Of a DNA stretch of 64,000 bases, positions 51,277 through 60,886 are shown piece by piece. Where the stretch lies: the NCBI RefSeq assembly GCF_000620085.1, contig NZ_KK211065.1:16563-80562 (forward strand), in the 5' to 3' direction. A model generated the notes under the pieces. The model saw nothing but the letters and a program-made list of their open reading frames with translations, was not told the DNA's origin and did no database searches. The stretch's first letter is position 1; every line of letters starts with the position of its first letter. This stretch comes from Marinobacterium jannaschii DSM 6295. Its GTDB lineage: Bacteria > Pseudomonadota > Gammaproteobacteria > Pseudomonadales > Balneatricaceae. The translations under genes were made by a program, and so were the position numbers.

Positions 51277-52024
51277 ACTTTTCTCCTACTGTTTCAGCGC
51301 AGTCTATCAATGTCCCTTCGTCACCACCAACCACCAGATTGGCCAGTGCGCCCGGTTTATTCATATTAAATACCCGGACTGGCATATCATGGTCACGGGT
51401 CAGACAGATAGCGGTCAGGTCCATAACGCCCAGCTGACGCTCCAGCACCTCATCATAGCTCAGGTGCAGGTAACGCTTAGCGGACGGATCCTTCATCGGA
51501 TCGGCCGTATAAACGCCATCAACTTTAGTACCTTTCAGTACCACATCCGCTTCGACTTCAATGCCACGCAGACAGGCAGCAGAGTCGGTGGTAAAGAACG
51601 GGTTACCAGTACCTGCTGCGAAAATCACCACATCGCCCTGACTCAGGTAACGCATAGCGTGACGGCGGTCATAATGGTCAACCACACCACTCATCGGGAT
51701 CGCAGACATCACACGGGTCGCAATATTGCTGCGTTCCAGTGCATCGCGCATCGCCAGAGCATTCATAACGGTCGCCAGCATACCCATATGGTCGCCGGTA
51801 ACGCGATCCATACCGGCGGCATTCAGTGCTGCGCCGCGAAACAGGTTACCACCACCGATCACCATTCCAACCTGAACACCAATCCCAACCAGCTGGCCGA
51901 TTTCCAGCGCCATCCGGTTTAACACTTTAGGATCAATCCCAAAGTTTTCATCGCCCATCAGGGCTTCGCCACTAAGTTTCAGCAGTATCCGTTTGTATCT
52001 GGATTGTTTTTCAGTGGAAGGCAT
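51266..52024 (-). CDS. pyrH: UMP kinase PyrH
   Basis: PyrH phosphorylates UMP to UDP. The 252-aa amino-acid-kinase fold protein has [60 protein letters not shown] and [19 protein letters not shown]. It lies 100 bp after tsf with a large palindrome in the gap. Confidence 0.97.
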   Translation of the reverse strand: MPSTEKQSRYKRILLKLSGEALMGDENFGIDPKVLNRMALEIGQLVGIGVQVGMVIGGGNLFRGAALNAAGMDRVTGDHMGMLATVMNALAMRDALERSNIATRVMSAIPMSGVVDHYDRRHAMRYLSQGDVVIFAAGTGNPFFTTDSAACLRGIEVEADVVLKGTKVDGVYTADPMKDPSAKRYLHLSYDEVLERQLGVMDLTAICLTRDHDMPVRVFNMNKPGALANLVVGGDEGTLIDCAETVGEKYAE

Positions 52025-52077
52025 CTACAGAGTCTCCGCTCGAAATGAGGTGAAATGAGTCTAGCAGGATAAGAACG

Positions 52078-52105
52078 GGTTGTGCATGCGTGCGCATGCA
52101 CAACC
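52078..52105. other. 28-bp perfect inverted repeat between tsf and pyrH
   Basis: Arms of 13 bp (GGTTGTGCATGCG at 52078-52090 and its complement at 52093-52105) flank a 2-bp centre, 19 bp past the tsf stop. On the minus strand no T-run follows. It could be an attenuator, an RNase III-type processing hairpin or a protein-binding site. Confidence 0.6.
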
Positions 52106-52124
52106 GGGAGGGAGGATTGAAAGA

Positions 52125-52982
52125 TCAGCCTTTCAGCTGAGCCGCAACTTCTGCTGCGAAATCAACCTCTTCAACCTCAACACCTTCACCCACTGCGATA
52201 CGGGTGAAAGATTTAACCACTGCGCCCGCTTCTTTAGCGAACTGACCGATTTTCAGGTCTGGGTTTTTAACGAACGGCTGCTCAACCAGGCTGTTTTCAG
52301 CCAGGAACTTGTTGATACGGCCGATAACCATCTTCTCAGCGATTTCGGCAGGCTTGCTAGCCATGTCCGGCTGAGCCAGGATGATCTCTTTCTCTTTAGC
52401 CACAACGTCTTCAGGCATGTCGTCTTTGCTTACAACCTGAGGGTTAACAGCCGTTACATGCATCGCGATATCTTTTGCTGTTTCAGCGTTACCGCCTTCC
52501 AGGCAAACGATAGCAGCAGTTTTGTTATCGCTGTGAACGTACGCATCAACCACATCACCTTCTACGGTGAAGATGCGACGAACTGTGATGTTCTCACCGA
52601 TTTTCTGAACCAGTGCATCACGCGTGTTGTTCAGCTCATCAGTCATCAGCGCTTCGATAGTGTCCGCTTTAGAAGCAACAGCAGCTTCTGCAACTGTGTT
52701 TGCGAACGCTACAAAGTTGTCGTCACGTGCAGCGAAGTCTGTTTCAGAGTTCACTTCAACAGCAACTGCAGATTTCTTGTCAGCAGCAACTTTAACAACA
52801 ACGATACCTTCAGCAGCTGTACGACCTGCTTTTTTAGCAGCTTTCATGCCAGACGCTTTACGCAGCTCTTCAATTGCAGCTTCGATGCTACCGTCAGCAG
52901 CTGCCAGAGCTTTTTTACACTCCATCATGCCCAGACCGGTGCGATCGCGCAGTTCTTTAACGTCTTTAGCAGAGAATGCCAT
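52125..52982 (-). CDS. tsf: Elongation factor Ts
   Basis: EF-Ts exchanges GDP for GTP on EF-Tu. The 285-aa protein begins with the UBA-like [20 protein letters not shown], followed by [19 protein letters not shown], and a C-terminal module ending [13 protein letters not shown]. It is full length. It follows rpsB with a terminator/attenuator hairpin between. Confidence 0.97.
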   Translation of the reverse strand: MAFSAKDVKELRDRTGLGMMECKKALAAADGSIEAAIEELRKASGMKAAKKAGRTAAEGIVVVKVAADKKSAVAVEVNSETDFAARDDNFVAFANTVAEAAVASKADTIEALMTDELNNTRDALVQKIGENITVRRIFTVEGDVVDAYVHSDNKTAAIVCLEGGNAETAKDIAMHVTAVNPQVVSKDDMPEDVVAKEKEIILAQPDMASKPAEIAEKMVIGRINKFLAENSLVEQPFVKNPDLKIGQFAKEAGAVVKSFTRIAVGEGVEVEEVDFAAEVAAQLKG

Positions 52983-53025
52983 GGTGAATACCTCAAAAAA
53001 GATTCAAGCGTTAATCAAAAAATTC

Positions 53026-53050
53026 AAAAAAGGGGAGCATCGCTCCCCTT
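53026..53050 (-). terminator. Terminator/attenuator between rpsB and tsf
   Basis: Minus strand: AAGGGGAGC, loop GAT, GCTCCCCTT, then a run of Ts to 53026, followed by a second T-rich tract. It is a strong intrinsic terminator by appearance; partial read-through would set tsf below rpsB. Confidence 0.85.
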
Positions 53051-53093
53051 CAAAAGTGTCCGAAGAGATTACTCGGCGCAGTTGACAGACCGA

Positions 53094-53831
53094 TTACTCG
53101 GCTGCTGCGTCTTTCTCTTCTACTTCAACGAATTCACTTTTGCTGCCGGCAGTTTCAGAGCCTTCAGCGCAGGCATCAGCCGCGGATTTAACGTAGATCT
53201 GGATAGCACGCAGAGCGTCATCGTTACCCGGAATTACGTGATCGATGCCATCTGGGTTAGAGTTGGTGTCAACAACACCAATTACAGGGATACCCAGCTT
53301 GTTAGCTTCGTTTACAGCGATGCGCTCGTGATCAACGTCGATTACGAACAGAGCGTCAGGCAGACCGCCCATTTCTTTGATACCGCCGATGGAGCGTTCC
53401 AGCTTCTCCATTTCGCGCTGACGCATCAGAGCTTCTTTCTTAGTCAGCTTATCGAAAGTACCGTCCTGGCTCTGGGATTCCAGATCACGCAGGCGACGGA
53501 TAGACTGACGAATAGTTTTGTAGTTGGTCAGCATACCACCCAACCAGCGGTGGTTTACGTATGGCATACCAACGCGAGCAGCTTCTTCTTTAACGATTTT
53601 GCTTGCGGCGCGCTTAGTACCAACGAACAGAACTTTGTTCTTGTTGGAAGCCATGTTCTGAACCACGTCCAGAGCACCGTTCAGTGCTGGCAGAGTGTGC
53701 TCCAGGTTGATGATATGGATCTTGTTACGTGCACCGAAAATGTATTTGCCCATTTTCGGGTTCCAGTAACGAGTCTGGTGACCAAAGTGTACGCCTGCTT
53801 TAAGCAGGTCGCGCATGCTGATTTTTGCCAT
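53094..53831 (-). CDS. rpsB: 30S ribosomal protein S2
   Basis: S2 is a 30S subunit protein. From ATG 53831 ([20 protein letters not shown]) it is 245 aa, with [40 protein letters not shown] and [20 protein letters not shown]. The frame extends 38 codons upstream, but that is leader RNA. The C-terminus has an acidic tail ([13 protein letters not shown]). It is the first gene of rpsB-tsf and divergent from map. Confidence 0.97.
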   Translation of the reverse strand: MAKISMRDLLKAGVHFGHQTRYWNPKMGKYIFGARNKIHIINLEHTLPALNGALDVVQNMASNKNKVLFVGTKRAASKIVKEEAARVGMPYVNHRWLGGMLTNYKTIRQSIRRLRDLESQSQDGTFDKLTKKEALMRQREMEKLERSIGGIKEMGGLPDALFVIDVDHERIAVNEANKLGIPVIGVVDTNSNPDGIDHVIPGNDDALRAIQIYVKSAADACAEGSETAGSKSEFVEVEEKDAAAE

Positions 53832-53959
53832 TTTAGCGATTCCTAGTAGGGTTAGACCTCCACGTACCCCATCATCCAACCCTGTTTCCAGAGCACCCTG
53901 AATGACGTGTCGGCACGTGTGTGATGTATTTTGCGCTGAGCGCAATTTTCGAGCGCGGG
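53832..53959 (-). promoter_or_regulatory. rpsB 5' leader with hairpins (likely S2 autoregulatory)
   Basis: The roughly 120-nt predicted leader has a stem TTGCGC/GCGCAA (15-nt inverted repeat near 53930-53945) just after the predicted start, and ACGTG/CACGT with a 4-nt loop at 53905-53918. A structured rpsB leader that S2 binds to repress its own operon is known in gammaproteobacteria; membership is inferred from position and hairpins, not a covariance match. Confidence 0.5.
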
Positions 53960-53988
53960 ATTTATACCATATCGCCCCTGATAATTAA
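53960..53988 (-). promoter_or_regulatory. Candidate sigma-70 promoter of rpsB-tsf
   Basis: Minus strand: TTTAAT (53988-53983), 17-bp spacer, TATAAA (53965-53960), followed by TCCCGCG, a GC-rich discriminator as expected for ribosomal genes. The -35 is weak (three of six). Confidence 0.5.
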
Positions 53989-54111
53989 AGGCCGCTTTCG
54001 CTGCACCTGCATGGGTTGTTACAATCTGTGTTTGCATTAACTTATTCCTGCCTGATTGCTGCAGCGTGCAGCCACCACAGGCAAAAATGATCTGACGGAT
54101 ACCCTTTAGCC

Positions 54112-54882
54112 ATGACCATCAAAATCAAGACCCCGGAAGAAATCGAAAAGATGCGCGTTGCCGGTCGCCTTGCCGCCGAAGTACTGGAGATGATCGCACC
54201 GCACGTTAAGCCGGGTGTTACCACCAACCAGCTGAATCAGATCTGTCACGATTACATCGTCAATGAACAGGACGCCATTCCTGCGCCACTGAACTACCAC
54301 GGCTTCCCGAAGTCGATCTGCACCTCAGTAAACCAGGTGGTCTGCCACGGCATCCCGAACGACAAGCCACTGAAGAACGGCGACATCATCAATATCGACA
54401 TCACCGTCATCAAAGACGGCTACCACGGCGATACCAGCCAGATGTTCTTTGTTGGTAAAGAACAGCCACACCTGAAGCGCCTGACCGAAGTCACCCAGGA
54501 ATGCATGTATAAAGGTATTCGCCTGGTAAAACCCGGCACCCGCCTGGGCGATATCGCCGCCGTAATTCAGCAGCATGCTGAAGCCCATCACTACACCGTG
54601 GTGCGCGAGTACTGCGGCCACGGTATCGGGGCGGAGTTCCACGAAGACCCGCAAGTACTGCACTATGGCAAAGCAGGCACCGGCGAAGAGCTGGCCGAAG
54701 GCATGTGCTTCACCATCGAACCGATGATTAATGCCGGCAAACGCCATGTAAAACTCTCCAAGCACGATGGCTGGACAGTGGAAACCGTAGACCGCCGCCC
54801 CTCTGCACAGTGGGAACACACGATACTGGTCACCGCAGACGGCTATGAAGTCCTGACCAAACGCAGTGACGAAGAGATCTAA
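54112..54882 (+). CDS. map: Type I methionine aminopeptidase
   Basis: Map removes the initiator methionine from new proteins. The 256-aa protein has the metal ligands in INIDITVIKDGYHGDTSQMF (two Asp), the His in YCGHGIGAEFHEDPQVLHY, and the two Glu in MCFTIEPMIN and the QWEHTILVT segment. It is divergent from rpsB and 14 bp before glnD. Confidence 0.97.
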   Translation: MTIKIKTPEEIEKMRVAGRLAAEVLEMIAPHVKPGVTTNQLNQICHDYIVNEQDAIPAPLNYHGFPKSICTSVNQVVCHGIPNDKPLKNGDIINIDITVIKDGYHGDTSQMFFVGKEQPHLKRLTEVTQECMYKGIRLVKPGTRLGDIAAVIQQHAEAHHYTVVREYCGHGIGAEFHEDPQVLHYGKAGTGEELAEGMCFTIEPMINAGKRHVKLSKHDGWTVETVDRRPSAQWEHTILVTADGYEVLTKRSDEEI

Positions 54883-54896
54883 CTCAGGGAGTCATC

Positions 54897-57599
54897 ATGT
54901 CGACAGCTTTCCAGCCCCAAGCCTCAGGTGATGAACTGCTTGATCTGAGCAGGTTTCATCAGCAACTGGCGGCATCCAGCGCCCCCATCAAGGTGTTTAA
55001 AGACACCATGCAGGAAGCCCAGGCGCTGCTGGACCAGCGTTTCCGGGACGGCGAGGATATCCGCAAACTGATCTACGGACGGGCCTGGGTTGTCGACCAG
55101 ATCCTCAAGGCGGCATGGAATCTGTATGACTGGCCGGCAGAGGCACAGATATCCCTGATTGCGGTCGGCGGCTACGGCCGTGGCGAACTGCATCCGAAAT
55201 CCGATGTTGATATCCTGCTACTGCTCGACGATGAGTTAGAACCGGAACAGCTACAGGAACCGATCAGTGGCTTCCTGACGTTGCTGTGGGATATCAATCT
55301 GGATATCGGCTCCAGCGTGCGTACCCAGAGCGAGTGTTATAACGAAGCCCGCTCCGATATAACCATCGCCACCAACCTGATCGAATCCCGCACCCTGGTG
55401 GGCGATATCCGGTTTCACGAAACCATGTACGAACGGGTCACCTCCGAAGGCGCCTGGACTGACAAGGAGTTCTTCCTCGCCAAGGTCAAGGAGCAGCAGG
55501 AGCGCCACAACAAGACCAATAACACCGAGTACAATCTCGAACCCAATCTTAAGAACTCGCCCGGCGGGCTACGCGACCTGCAGACCATCGGCTGGGTTGC
55601 CAAACGGCACTTCGGCGCCACCTATATCCGCAACCTGGTCGAACACGGCTTTGTCACCGACAGCGAGCTCGACAGCCTGAACAAAGGCGAGCTTTACCTC
55701 TGGACAGTGCGCTATGCGATGCATATGCACTGCAACCGGCGCGAAGACCGGCTGTTGTTCGATCACCAGCGCACCCTGGCCGAATTCTTTGGCTACGAGG
55801 ACCAGGACGGCGCCCTGGCGGTCGAGCAGTTTATGCATAAGTACTACCGGGTCGCCAAGGCGATGTCCGAGTTCAACGACATGCTGCTGCAACACTTCGA
55901 CGAAGCGATCCTGCGTCAGGATGACGAACAGCGCATCCGCCCGCTCAATAAGCGCTTCCAGATCCGTAATGATTACCTGGAAGTCACCTACGACAAGGTC
56001 TTCGAACACCACCCCTTCGCCCTGATGGAAGTGTTCGTGCTACTGGCCCAGAACACCGACATTAAAGGCGTGCGGGCCAGCACCATCCGCCAGATCCGTG
56101 ACCACCGCCACCTGATTGATGATGAGTTCCGCAGCGATATCCGTAACACCTCGCTATTTATGGAGCTGTTACGCTCGCCGGAACGGGTGTCGACCGAACT
56201 TAAGCGGATGAACCGCTACGGCATTCTCGGTCGCTACCTGCCGGAATTCGGTCATATTATCGGTCAGATGCAGCACGACCTGTTCCATATCTACACGGTG
56301 GATGCCCACACCCTGAAGGTGATCCAGAAGAGTCGCCAGTTCCGGCACAAGGATTTTCGCGAACAGTTCCCGATCGCCCATCGCATCGTCAACCAGCTGC
56401 CGAAGATCGAACTGCTCTATATCGCCGGGCTCTACCACGATATTGCCAAGGGCCGCGGTGGCGACCACTCCCAGCTGGGCGCCGAAGATGTCTACCTGTT
56501 TTGCGAGCGCCACCATCTCGGCAAATGGGATACCCACCTGGTGGCCTGGCTGGTGCGCAACCACCTGCTGATGTCGATGACTGCACAGCGCAAGGATATC
56601 TCCGACCCGGAAGTGATCCACGCCTTCGCCCAGCGGGTTGGTGACATCATGCACCTGGACTATCTTTATGTGCTGACAGTGGCCGATATCAACGCAACGA
56701 ACCACAGCCTCTGGAATAGCTGGCGCGCCACGCTGATGCGCCAGCTTTACACCGATACCAAGCGAGCCCTGCGCCGCGGACTGGAGAACCCGGTCAATCC
56801 GGATGACCGTATCGAACAGGTTCAGAATGAATCGATGGCACTGCTGTCGCGTTATGGCCGCCAGGAGAGTGATGTCCGCCAGCTGTGGAACGGCATCGGT
56901 AACGAATACTTCCTGCGGGAAACCGCCCAGAGCATCACCTGGCATACCCAGGCTATTCTGGAGAGCCATAGCGAAGAAAAGCCGATCGTGCGGATCCGCC
57001 AGACTTCGCACCGGCTGCACGAGGGTGCGACCGAAATATTCATCTACCTGACCGATATTCCGACCCTGTTTGCGGCGACGGCTGCCACACTGGATCAGCT
57101 TCACCTTAACATTCAGGATGCTCGCATCATCGTCAGTGATGACGGTCATGCCCTGAATACCTATACGGTGCTGACCGAAGATAACCAGCCGCTGTCAGAA
57201 AACCCCGGCTATATCGCCCATATCCAGCAAACACTGGAAGAGGAGCTGGATGACCCGGATGATTATTGCGATATTATTCAGCGCCGCGTGCCGCGACAGC
57301 TGAAACTGTTTGCAATGCCGACACAGGTCACCATCAGCAATGATTCTGTCAGCCAGCTGACGGTGCTTGAGGTACAGGCTCCCGACCGGCCCGGCCTGCT
57401 GGCCCTGCTGGGACGGATCTTTGTCGACCACGATGTCACCGTGCGCAAGGCCAAGATATCCAATGTTGGCGAGCGGGTAGAGGATTTCTTCTTTATTGCC
57501 GACAATCAGGGCCAGCCGATCTCTGACCCCCAGCTATGCAGCCAGCTGCAACAGGCAATCTGCACCCAGCTGGATGAACATATCCAGCTGGAGAAATAA
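54897..57599 (+). CDS. glnD: PII uridylyltransferase / uridylyl-removing enzyme GlnD
   Basis: GlnD senses glutamine and uridylylates or deuridylylates PII to control nitrogen assimilation. The 900-aa protein has the nucleotidyltransferase motif AVGGYGRGELHPKSDVDILL (about 91-110), the HD hydrolase domain with IAGLYHDIAKGRGGDHSQLG, and two C-terminal ACT domains (the last starting LTVLEVQAPDRPGLLALLGR). An AGGGAG ribosome-binding site precedes the ATG. The map-glnD order matches Pseudomonas. Confidence 0.97.
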   Translation: MSTAFQPQASGDELLDLSRFHQQLAASSAPIKVFKDTMQEAQALLDQRFRDGEDIRKLIYGRAWVVDQILKAAWNLYDWPAEAQISLIAVGGYGRGELHPKSDVDILLLLDDELEPEQLQEPISGFLTLLWDINLDIGSSVRTQSECYNEARSDITIATNLIESRTLVGDIRFHETMYERVTSEGAWTDKEFFLAKVKEQQERHNKTNNTEYNLEPNLKNSPGGLRDLQTIGWVAKRHFGATYIRNLVEHGFVTDSELDSLNKGELYLWTVRYAMHMHCNRREDRLLFDHQRTLAEFFGYEDQDGALAVEQFMHKYYRVAKAMSEFNDMLLQHFDEAILRQDDEQRIRPLNKRFQIRNDYLEVTYDKVFEHHPFALMEVFVLLAQNTDIKGVRASTIRQIRDHRHLIDDEFRSDIRNTSLFMELLRSPERVSTELKRMNRYGILGRYLPEFGHIIGQMQHDLFHIYTVDAHTLKVIQKSRQFRHKDFREQFPIAHRIVNQLPKIELLYIAGLYHDIAKGRGGDHSQLGAEDVYLFCERHHLGKWDTHLVAWLVRNHLLMSMTAQRKDISDPEVIHAFAQRVGDIMHLDYLYVLTVADINATNHSLWNSWRATLMRQLYTDTKRALRRGLENPVNPDDRIEQVQNESMALLSRYGRQESDVRQLWNGIGNEYFLRETAQSITWHTQAILESHSEEKPIVRIRQTSHRLHEGATEIFIYLTDIPTLFAATAATLDQLHLNIQDARIIVSDDGHALNTYTVLTEDNQPLSENPGYIAHIQQTLEEELDDPDDYCDIIQRRVPRQLKLFAMPTQVTISNDSVSQLTVLEVQAPDRPGLLALLGRIFVDHDVTVRKAKISNVGERVEDFFFIADNQGQPISDPQLCSQLQQAICTQLDEHIQLEK

Positions 57600-57663
57600 C
57601 CCAACAGCCCGGCGGAGTCCTCAACACGGGCTCCGTCCAGAAGAATAAGCGAGATACAGAACG

Positions 57664-57957
57664 ATGGATAAACAGACCCAGACCGAGATTGAAGCCGCCG
57701 TATTCCGCCGCCTGCTGGAACACCTAGATTCCCGCAAGGATGCCCAGAATATCGACCTGATGAACCTGGCCGGGTTCTGCCGCAACTGCCTGTCCAAATG
57801 GTATGTCGCTGCCGCCGAAGAACGTGGCGAGCAGGTCGAGTATGAAGCGGCGCGGGAACGGGTCTATGGCGAACCCTATGCCGACTGGAAAGAGAAACAC
57901 CAGCAGAAGGCGAGCGCCGAGCAGCTGGCAAAGTTTGCCGAAAGCCAGAAGAAGTAA
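57664..57957 (+). CDS. DUF1244-family small protein
   Basis: A 97-aa soluble protein of the DUF1244 family, recognised from AAVFRRLLEHLDSRKDAQNI, the NLAGFCRNCLSKWYVAAAEE segment with two Cys (about 38-41), and the YGEPYADWKEKHQQKASAEQ tail. The function is unknown; the paired Cys may bind metal or be redox-active, which is speculation. It lies 64 bp after glnD on the same strand and ends at a terminator. Confidence 0.85.
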   Translation: MDKQTQTEIEAAVFRRLLEHLDSRKDAQNIDLMNLAGFCRNCLSKWYVAAAEERGEQVEYEAARERVYGEPYADWKEKHQQKASAEQLAKFAESQKK

Positions 57958-57974
57958 CAGCTTTATACAGCCGA

Positions 57975-58000
57975 AAAGGGCGCTCCTGTGAGCGCCCTTT
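57975..58000. terminator. Bidirectional terminator between DUF1244 gene and flgP
   Basis: AAAGGGCGCT, 6-nt loop, AGCGCCCTTT: a 10-bp perfect stem with short A and T runs on both sides. It serves convergent transcripts. Confidence 0.85.
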
Positions 58001-58027
58001 CCTAGCTGAATCCTTTCACAACCACCC

Positions 58028-58522
58028 TCAGTGCTGCGCCCCGGCCCAGGCCTGCTGTACCTGGTTCATATCCAGCTCAAGGATGGTGGCGTAGGTATCT
58101 TCCTGCACCGGGTAACTTTTAACTACCCGCGCGCCACGTACGATGCCCGATACAGCCGTCTTAAACTGATCGTTCTGCAGCACCATATCCCGCACCGTAG
58201 TAGTGCCAAAAACATACTGACCATGCACCATGCCCGCCAGCTCCTGATAGGCACGCAGCCTGGAGGCACGCATCGCCATCAGGATTTTGTGCTGCTGATT
58301 AGCCCCCGGCTGCAGACTGATCGGCGCGTAACCGGTTGCCCGCACCCAGTCAGGCTGAGGTTGTGCGGTTCCGGGCACCACCGTCACGTCCGGCAACGAA
58401 TCGCCAACCTTAGCAGCCGAATCAGAAATCGTTTCACAACCGCCCAGCAGCAGCGTAGCTGCCAGCACCCAGAAGGCCGCCACACTTCGCGACCGCCATC
58501 CATCTAATCTAGCTATTTTCAC
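58028..58522 (-). CDS. flgP: FlgP-like LPP20-family outer-membrane lipoprotein
   Basis: In Vibrio and Campylobacter FlgP is an outer-membrane lipoprotein that forms or supports the basal disk around the flagellum. The 164-aa protein has a long signal with LLLGGC (lipid-attached Cys near 29), and then the LPP20 region with GYAPISLQPGANQQHKILMA and AMRASRLRAYQELAGMVHGQ. The start is GTG, sharing GTGA with the flgO stop (4-bp overlap). The assignment rests on LPP20 features and on the adjacent flgO and flgT. Confidence 0.82.
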   Translation of the reverse strand: MKIARLDGWRSRSVAAFWVLAATLLLGGCETISDSAAKVGDSLPDVTVVPGTAQPQPDWVRATGYAPISLQPGANQQHKILMAMRASRLRAYQELAGMVHGQYVFGTTTVRDMVLQNDQFKTAVSGIVRGARVVKSYPVQEDTYATILELDMNQVQQAWAGAQH

Positions 58523-59196
58523 TGTCCCACAGCCCCCTGAGCATTTTCAATGATCATCCCCTGCTGCAACACCTTCAACGGGTCATAACCCGGCAGCGCC
58601 CCTTCAAGCCGTGTGTTGGAGATATGTGACTGAGCGGTCGCCAGCACCTGACGGGTGGTCGTATCCAGCACCCGGGCATTCAGTACGATACCGTCCGGAT
58701 AGCGGGCATAAGTACCGGTGAGGATAAAATAGATCCGGTAACGGCTGCGTAAGCCGGACAGATTCCCTTTCGACAACGGTGCCTTGGCAGTGGTGGTTAA
58801 GCTGACGGCCCGGTAATCCACCAGGTTGTAGCCATTCTGTTCCAGCTGGAACAGGAAACTTTCGCCAAAACGCTCACCGACCGGCCCTTTCACCCTCGGG
58901 TCACGCAGATCGACAAAGGGCAACACCGCCATCGGCAAGCGCTGCACCCGATTGGATTTGAGACCGGTATTAAGCTGCAGCACCATGTCAGCAACAGCAT
59001 CACTGACCGGATCGGTTAACACCAGCCGCTCAGACACAGATTCCGGGGCCACATCCGGCAGCTCTTCTGCCTGCGCAACCTCTGCGGGATTCTCGCCACC
59101 TTCCGCAGCCATTGGATCAGCAACCGTTTGTGGCGCCGGGCTTCGCAATACACATCCCGATAACAATAGACAGAGAACAATCAGCCGCTTCTTCAT
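58519..59196 (-). CDS. flgO: FlgO-like outer-membrane lipoprotein
   Basis: FlgO is an outer-membrane protein needed for normal flagellation in Vibrio. From ATG 59196 (MKKRLIVLCLLLSGCVLRSP) it is 225 aa, with lipobox LLSGC (Cys15), an acidic linker, and the FlgO domain with QRLPMAVLPFVDLRDPRVKG, FLFQLEQNGYNLVDYRAVSL and LTGTYARYPDGIVLNARVLD. The frame opens 30 codons earlier but without signal-peptide character. It is the first gene of flgO-flgP, divergent from flgT. Confidence 0.85.
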   Translation of the reverse strand: MKKRLIVLCLLLSGCVLRSPAPQTVADPMAAEGGENPAEVAQAEELPDVAPESVSERLVLTDPVSDAVADMVLQLNTGLKSNRVQRLPMAVLPFVDLRDPRVKGPVGERFGESFLFQLEQNGYNLVDYRAVSLTTTAKAPLSKGNLSGLRSRYRIYFILTGTYARYPDGIVLNARVLDTTTRQVLATAQSHISNTRLEGALPGYDPLKVLQQGMIIENAQGAVGQ

Positions 59197-59362
59197 AAAG
59201 CCAAGCCACCCCAGATAAAGATCCACACAATTTAACACAAGTTCCGGCCAGTTCTCACAGCAGAAGCAATACAGATCTGACGCCAAATCCCCTTTTAAAG
59301 CCAGACACCGGCACTATACAATGACCCACCTGCTTTCTAACTATGTCGGTCATCAGAGCAAT

Positions 59363-60577
59363 ATGTTTAGTCGCGCCAGATTTACCCTACTGTTTTTTAT
59401 TCTGGGCCTGTTCAGCCCGCTGAGTCTGGCGGTTATGATCGAAGCCGAGGGAAGAGCACCACTGAACAACAACGACTATGTCTCTGCACGCGAGAATGCG
59501 GTCCGCGACGCGACGCGCCAGGCCTCGATGCAGGCCGCAGTCTACGTATCAGGTAATCAGCAGATCCGCGACGGCATTCTCGAAATCGACAACATGCAGA
59601 TATCCACCCTGGGCAAGGTCAGCCAGGTGGAAATCATTGACCAGAGGGTTGAGGGACAGTACCTGCTCGTCAGAATCCGCGCCGACGTACAGTTTGATAC
59701 CGGTTGTGAAAATGGCAGTACCAACAACTACATGAAGTCGGTCGCCATTACCGCCTTCCCGATCACCCAGTCCGCCCAGGCAATGCTCGGCGGCCTGGAC
59801 AATGCCGTCTCTGCCCTGCCGGCCCAACTGGCTCAGCACCTAAGTAACAGCGGCCGGGTCAATATATTCAAAGCCACCCATCTGAACCTGTACGATTCAC
59901 TGGACAGCGCCGCCAGCCGCCAGCTGGACGACGGCGCTTTAAGCACCGTCGCCGCCAACACCCGCCAGCTGGCAGTGCAATATATTATCTCCGGCGTCAT
60001 TCGCGATATGAGCATGATCGATCAGGAAGCCCTGCAGGACCAGAACTACTTCCGTGACCTGTTGCGTCGTATCGACAGTCGCGGCCCCCACTACCGGCGC
60101 AACTTTATGCTCGACATCTACCTGCACGATGCCTACAGCGGCACCCTGCTATCCGAAAAACGCTATCAGGCCAGCGGCCTGTGGCAACTGGAACCGGAGC
60201 TGAGAGTCGGTTTTGGCAGCAGCGCCTTTGGTCAACAGGAATATGGCCGCAATATCAATCAGCTCCTGGCAACCCTCAGCGAGGAGATGGCACAGGACCT
60301 GCGATGCAGACCGTACAGCGCCCTGATCAGCCGCACAGAGGGCAAAGAGGTATGGCTGGATGCCGGTCAGAACAGCGGCCTGAAACGGGGTGACAAGCTT
60401 ACCGTGTTTCACCGCTCGACCTTTTTTAATGGCGCCCTGCAGCCTAAAACCCACCTCACCAACACCCGCAAAACGCTAGTAATTGATGAGGTACAGGCCC
60501 AGACAACCCGCGCCTACCTGATGACCGACAGTCATCAGAGCAATATCCTGCCGGGTGACCTGGCCATCGCCCGCTGA
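59363..60577 (+). CDS. flgT: FlgT-like flagellar H-ring protein
   Basis: FlgT forms the H ring of sodium-driven polar flagella in Vibrio and is needed for the T ring and stator. From ATG 59363 it is 404 aa with a signal peptide MFSRARFTLLFFILGLFSPL (cleaved near 23). The N-terminal domain has EAEGRAPLNNNDYVSARENA, and the C-terminal part ends with the SH3-like segment LDAGQNSGLKRGDKLTVFHR. ATG 59321 is in frame but overlaps a TATACA element. It is divergent from flgO-flgP. Confidence 0.82.
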   Translation: MFSRARFTLLFFILGLFSPLSLAVMIEAEGRAPLNNNDYVSARENAVRDATRQASMQAAVYVSGNQQIRDGILEIDNMQISTLGKVSQVEIIDQRVEGQYLLVRIRADVQFDTGCENGSTNNYMKSVAITAFPITQSAQAMLGGLDNAVSALPAQLAQHLSNSGRVNIFKATHLNLYDSLDSAASRQLDDGALSTVAANTRQLAVQYIISGVIRDMSMIDQEALQDQNYFRDLLRRIDSRGPHYRRNFMLDIYLHDAYSGTLLSEKRYQASGLWQLEPELRVGFGSSAFGQQEYGRNINQLLATLSEEMAQDLRCRPYSALISRTEGKEVWLDAGQNSGLKRGDKLTVFHRSTFFNGALQPKTHLTNTRKTLVIDEVQAQTTRAYLMTDSHQSNILPGDLAIAR

Positions 60578-60595
60578 TTTTTTACTGTTGATAGA

Positions 60596-60623
60596 TTGTA
60601 CTGGCCGCTGTGATCCCTATAAT
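60596..60623 (+). promoter_or_regulatory. Sigma-70 promoter of zapB
   Basis: TTGTAC (60596-60601), a 16-bp spacer and a consensus TATAAT (60618-60623), 38 bp before the zapB ATG. The perfect -10 supports an independent promoter. Confidence 0.68.
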
Positions 60624-60660
60624 CGAAGGCTTTTGCGCCTGACAGTAGAGTTACAGATAT

Positions 60661-60864
60661 ATGAATACTGAGTTATTTAATACGTTAGAAAATAAGATCG
60701 AGCAGATGCTGGAAGAGATGGAGCTGCTGCGCATGGAAGTCACAGAACTGCGTGAAGAGAAAGCCCAGCTGGACCAGGAAAAGGCCCAGCTGCTGGCAGA
60801 GCGTCAAAACTGGGATCAGAAGCTGCAAGGCCTGCTGTCCCGTTTCGATGCTGTAGAAGGCTAA
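60661..60864 (+). CDS. zapB: ZapB-like cell division coiled-coil protein
   Basis: ZapB is a small coiled-coil protein that stabilises the Z ring through ZapA. The 67-aa protein is one continuous coiled coil (ENKIEQMLEEMELLRMEVTE onward), and its tail WDQKLQGLLSRFDAVEG matches the E. coli tail WQERLQALLGRMEEV. It is somewhat shorter than E. coli ZapB (about 80 aa). It is alone on its transcript, convergent with the OmpA-like gene. Confidence 0.8.
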   Translation: MNTELFNTLENKIEQMLEEMELLRMEVTELREEKAQLDQEKAQLLAERQNWDQKLQGLLSRFDAVEG

Positions 60865-60886
60865 GGCACCTGTTTCAGGCCCTTTG

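Noticed and set aside
52080-53846. A 588-codon plus-strand open frame opposite tsf and rpsB
   Set aside because: It is antisense to highly expressed genes with strong codon bias, is rich in Phe, Ser, Cys and His, and matches no recognisable family.
53832-53945. 38-codon N-terminal extension of rpsB
   Set aside because: It falls in the structured leader, and S2 homology begins at [10 protein letters not shown].
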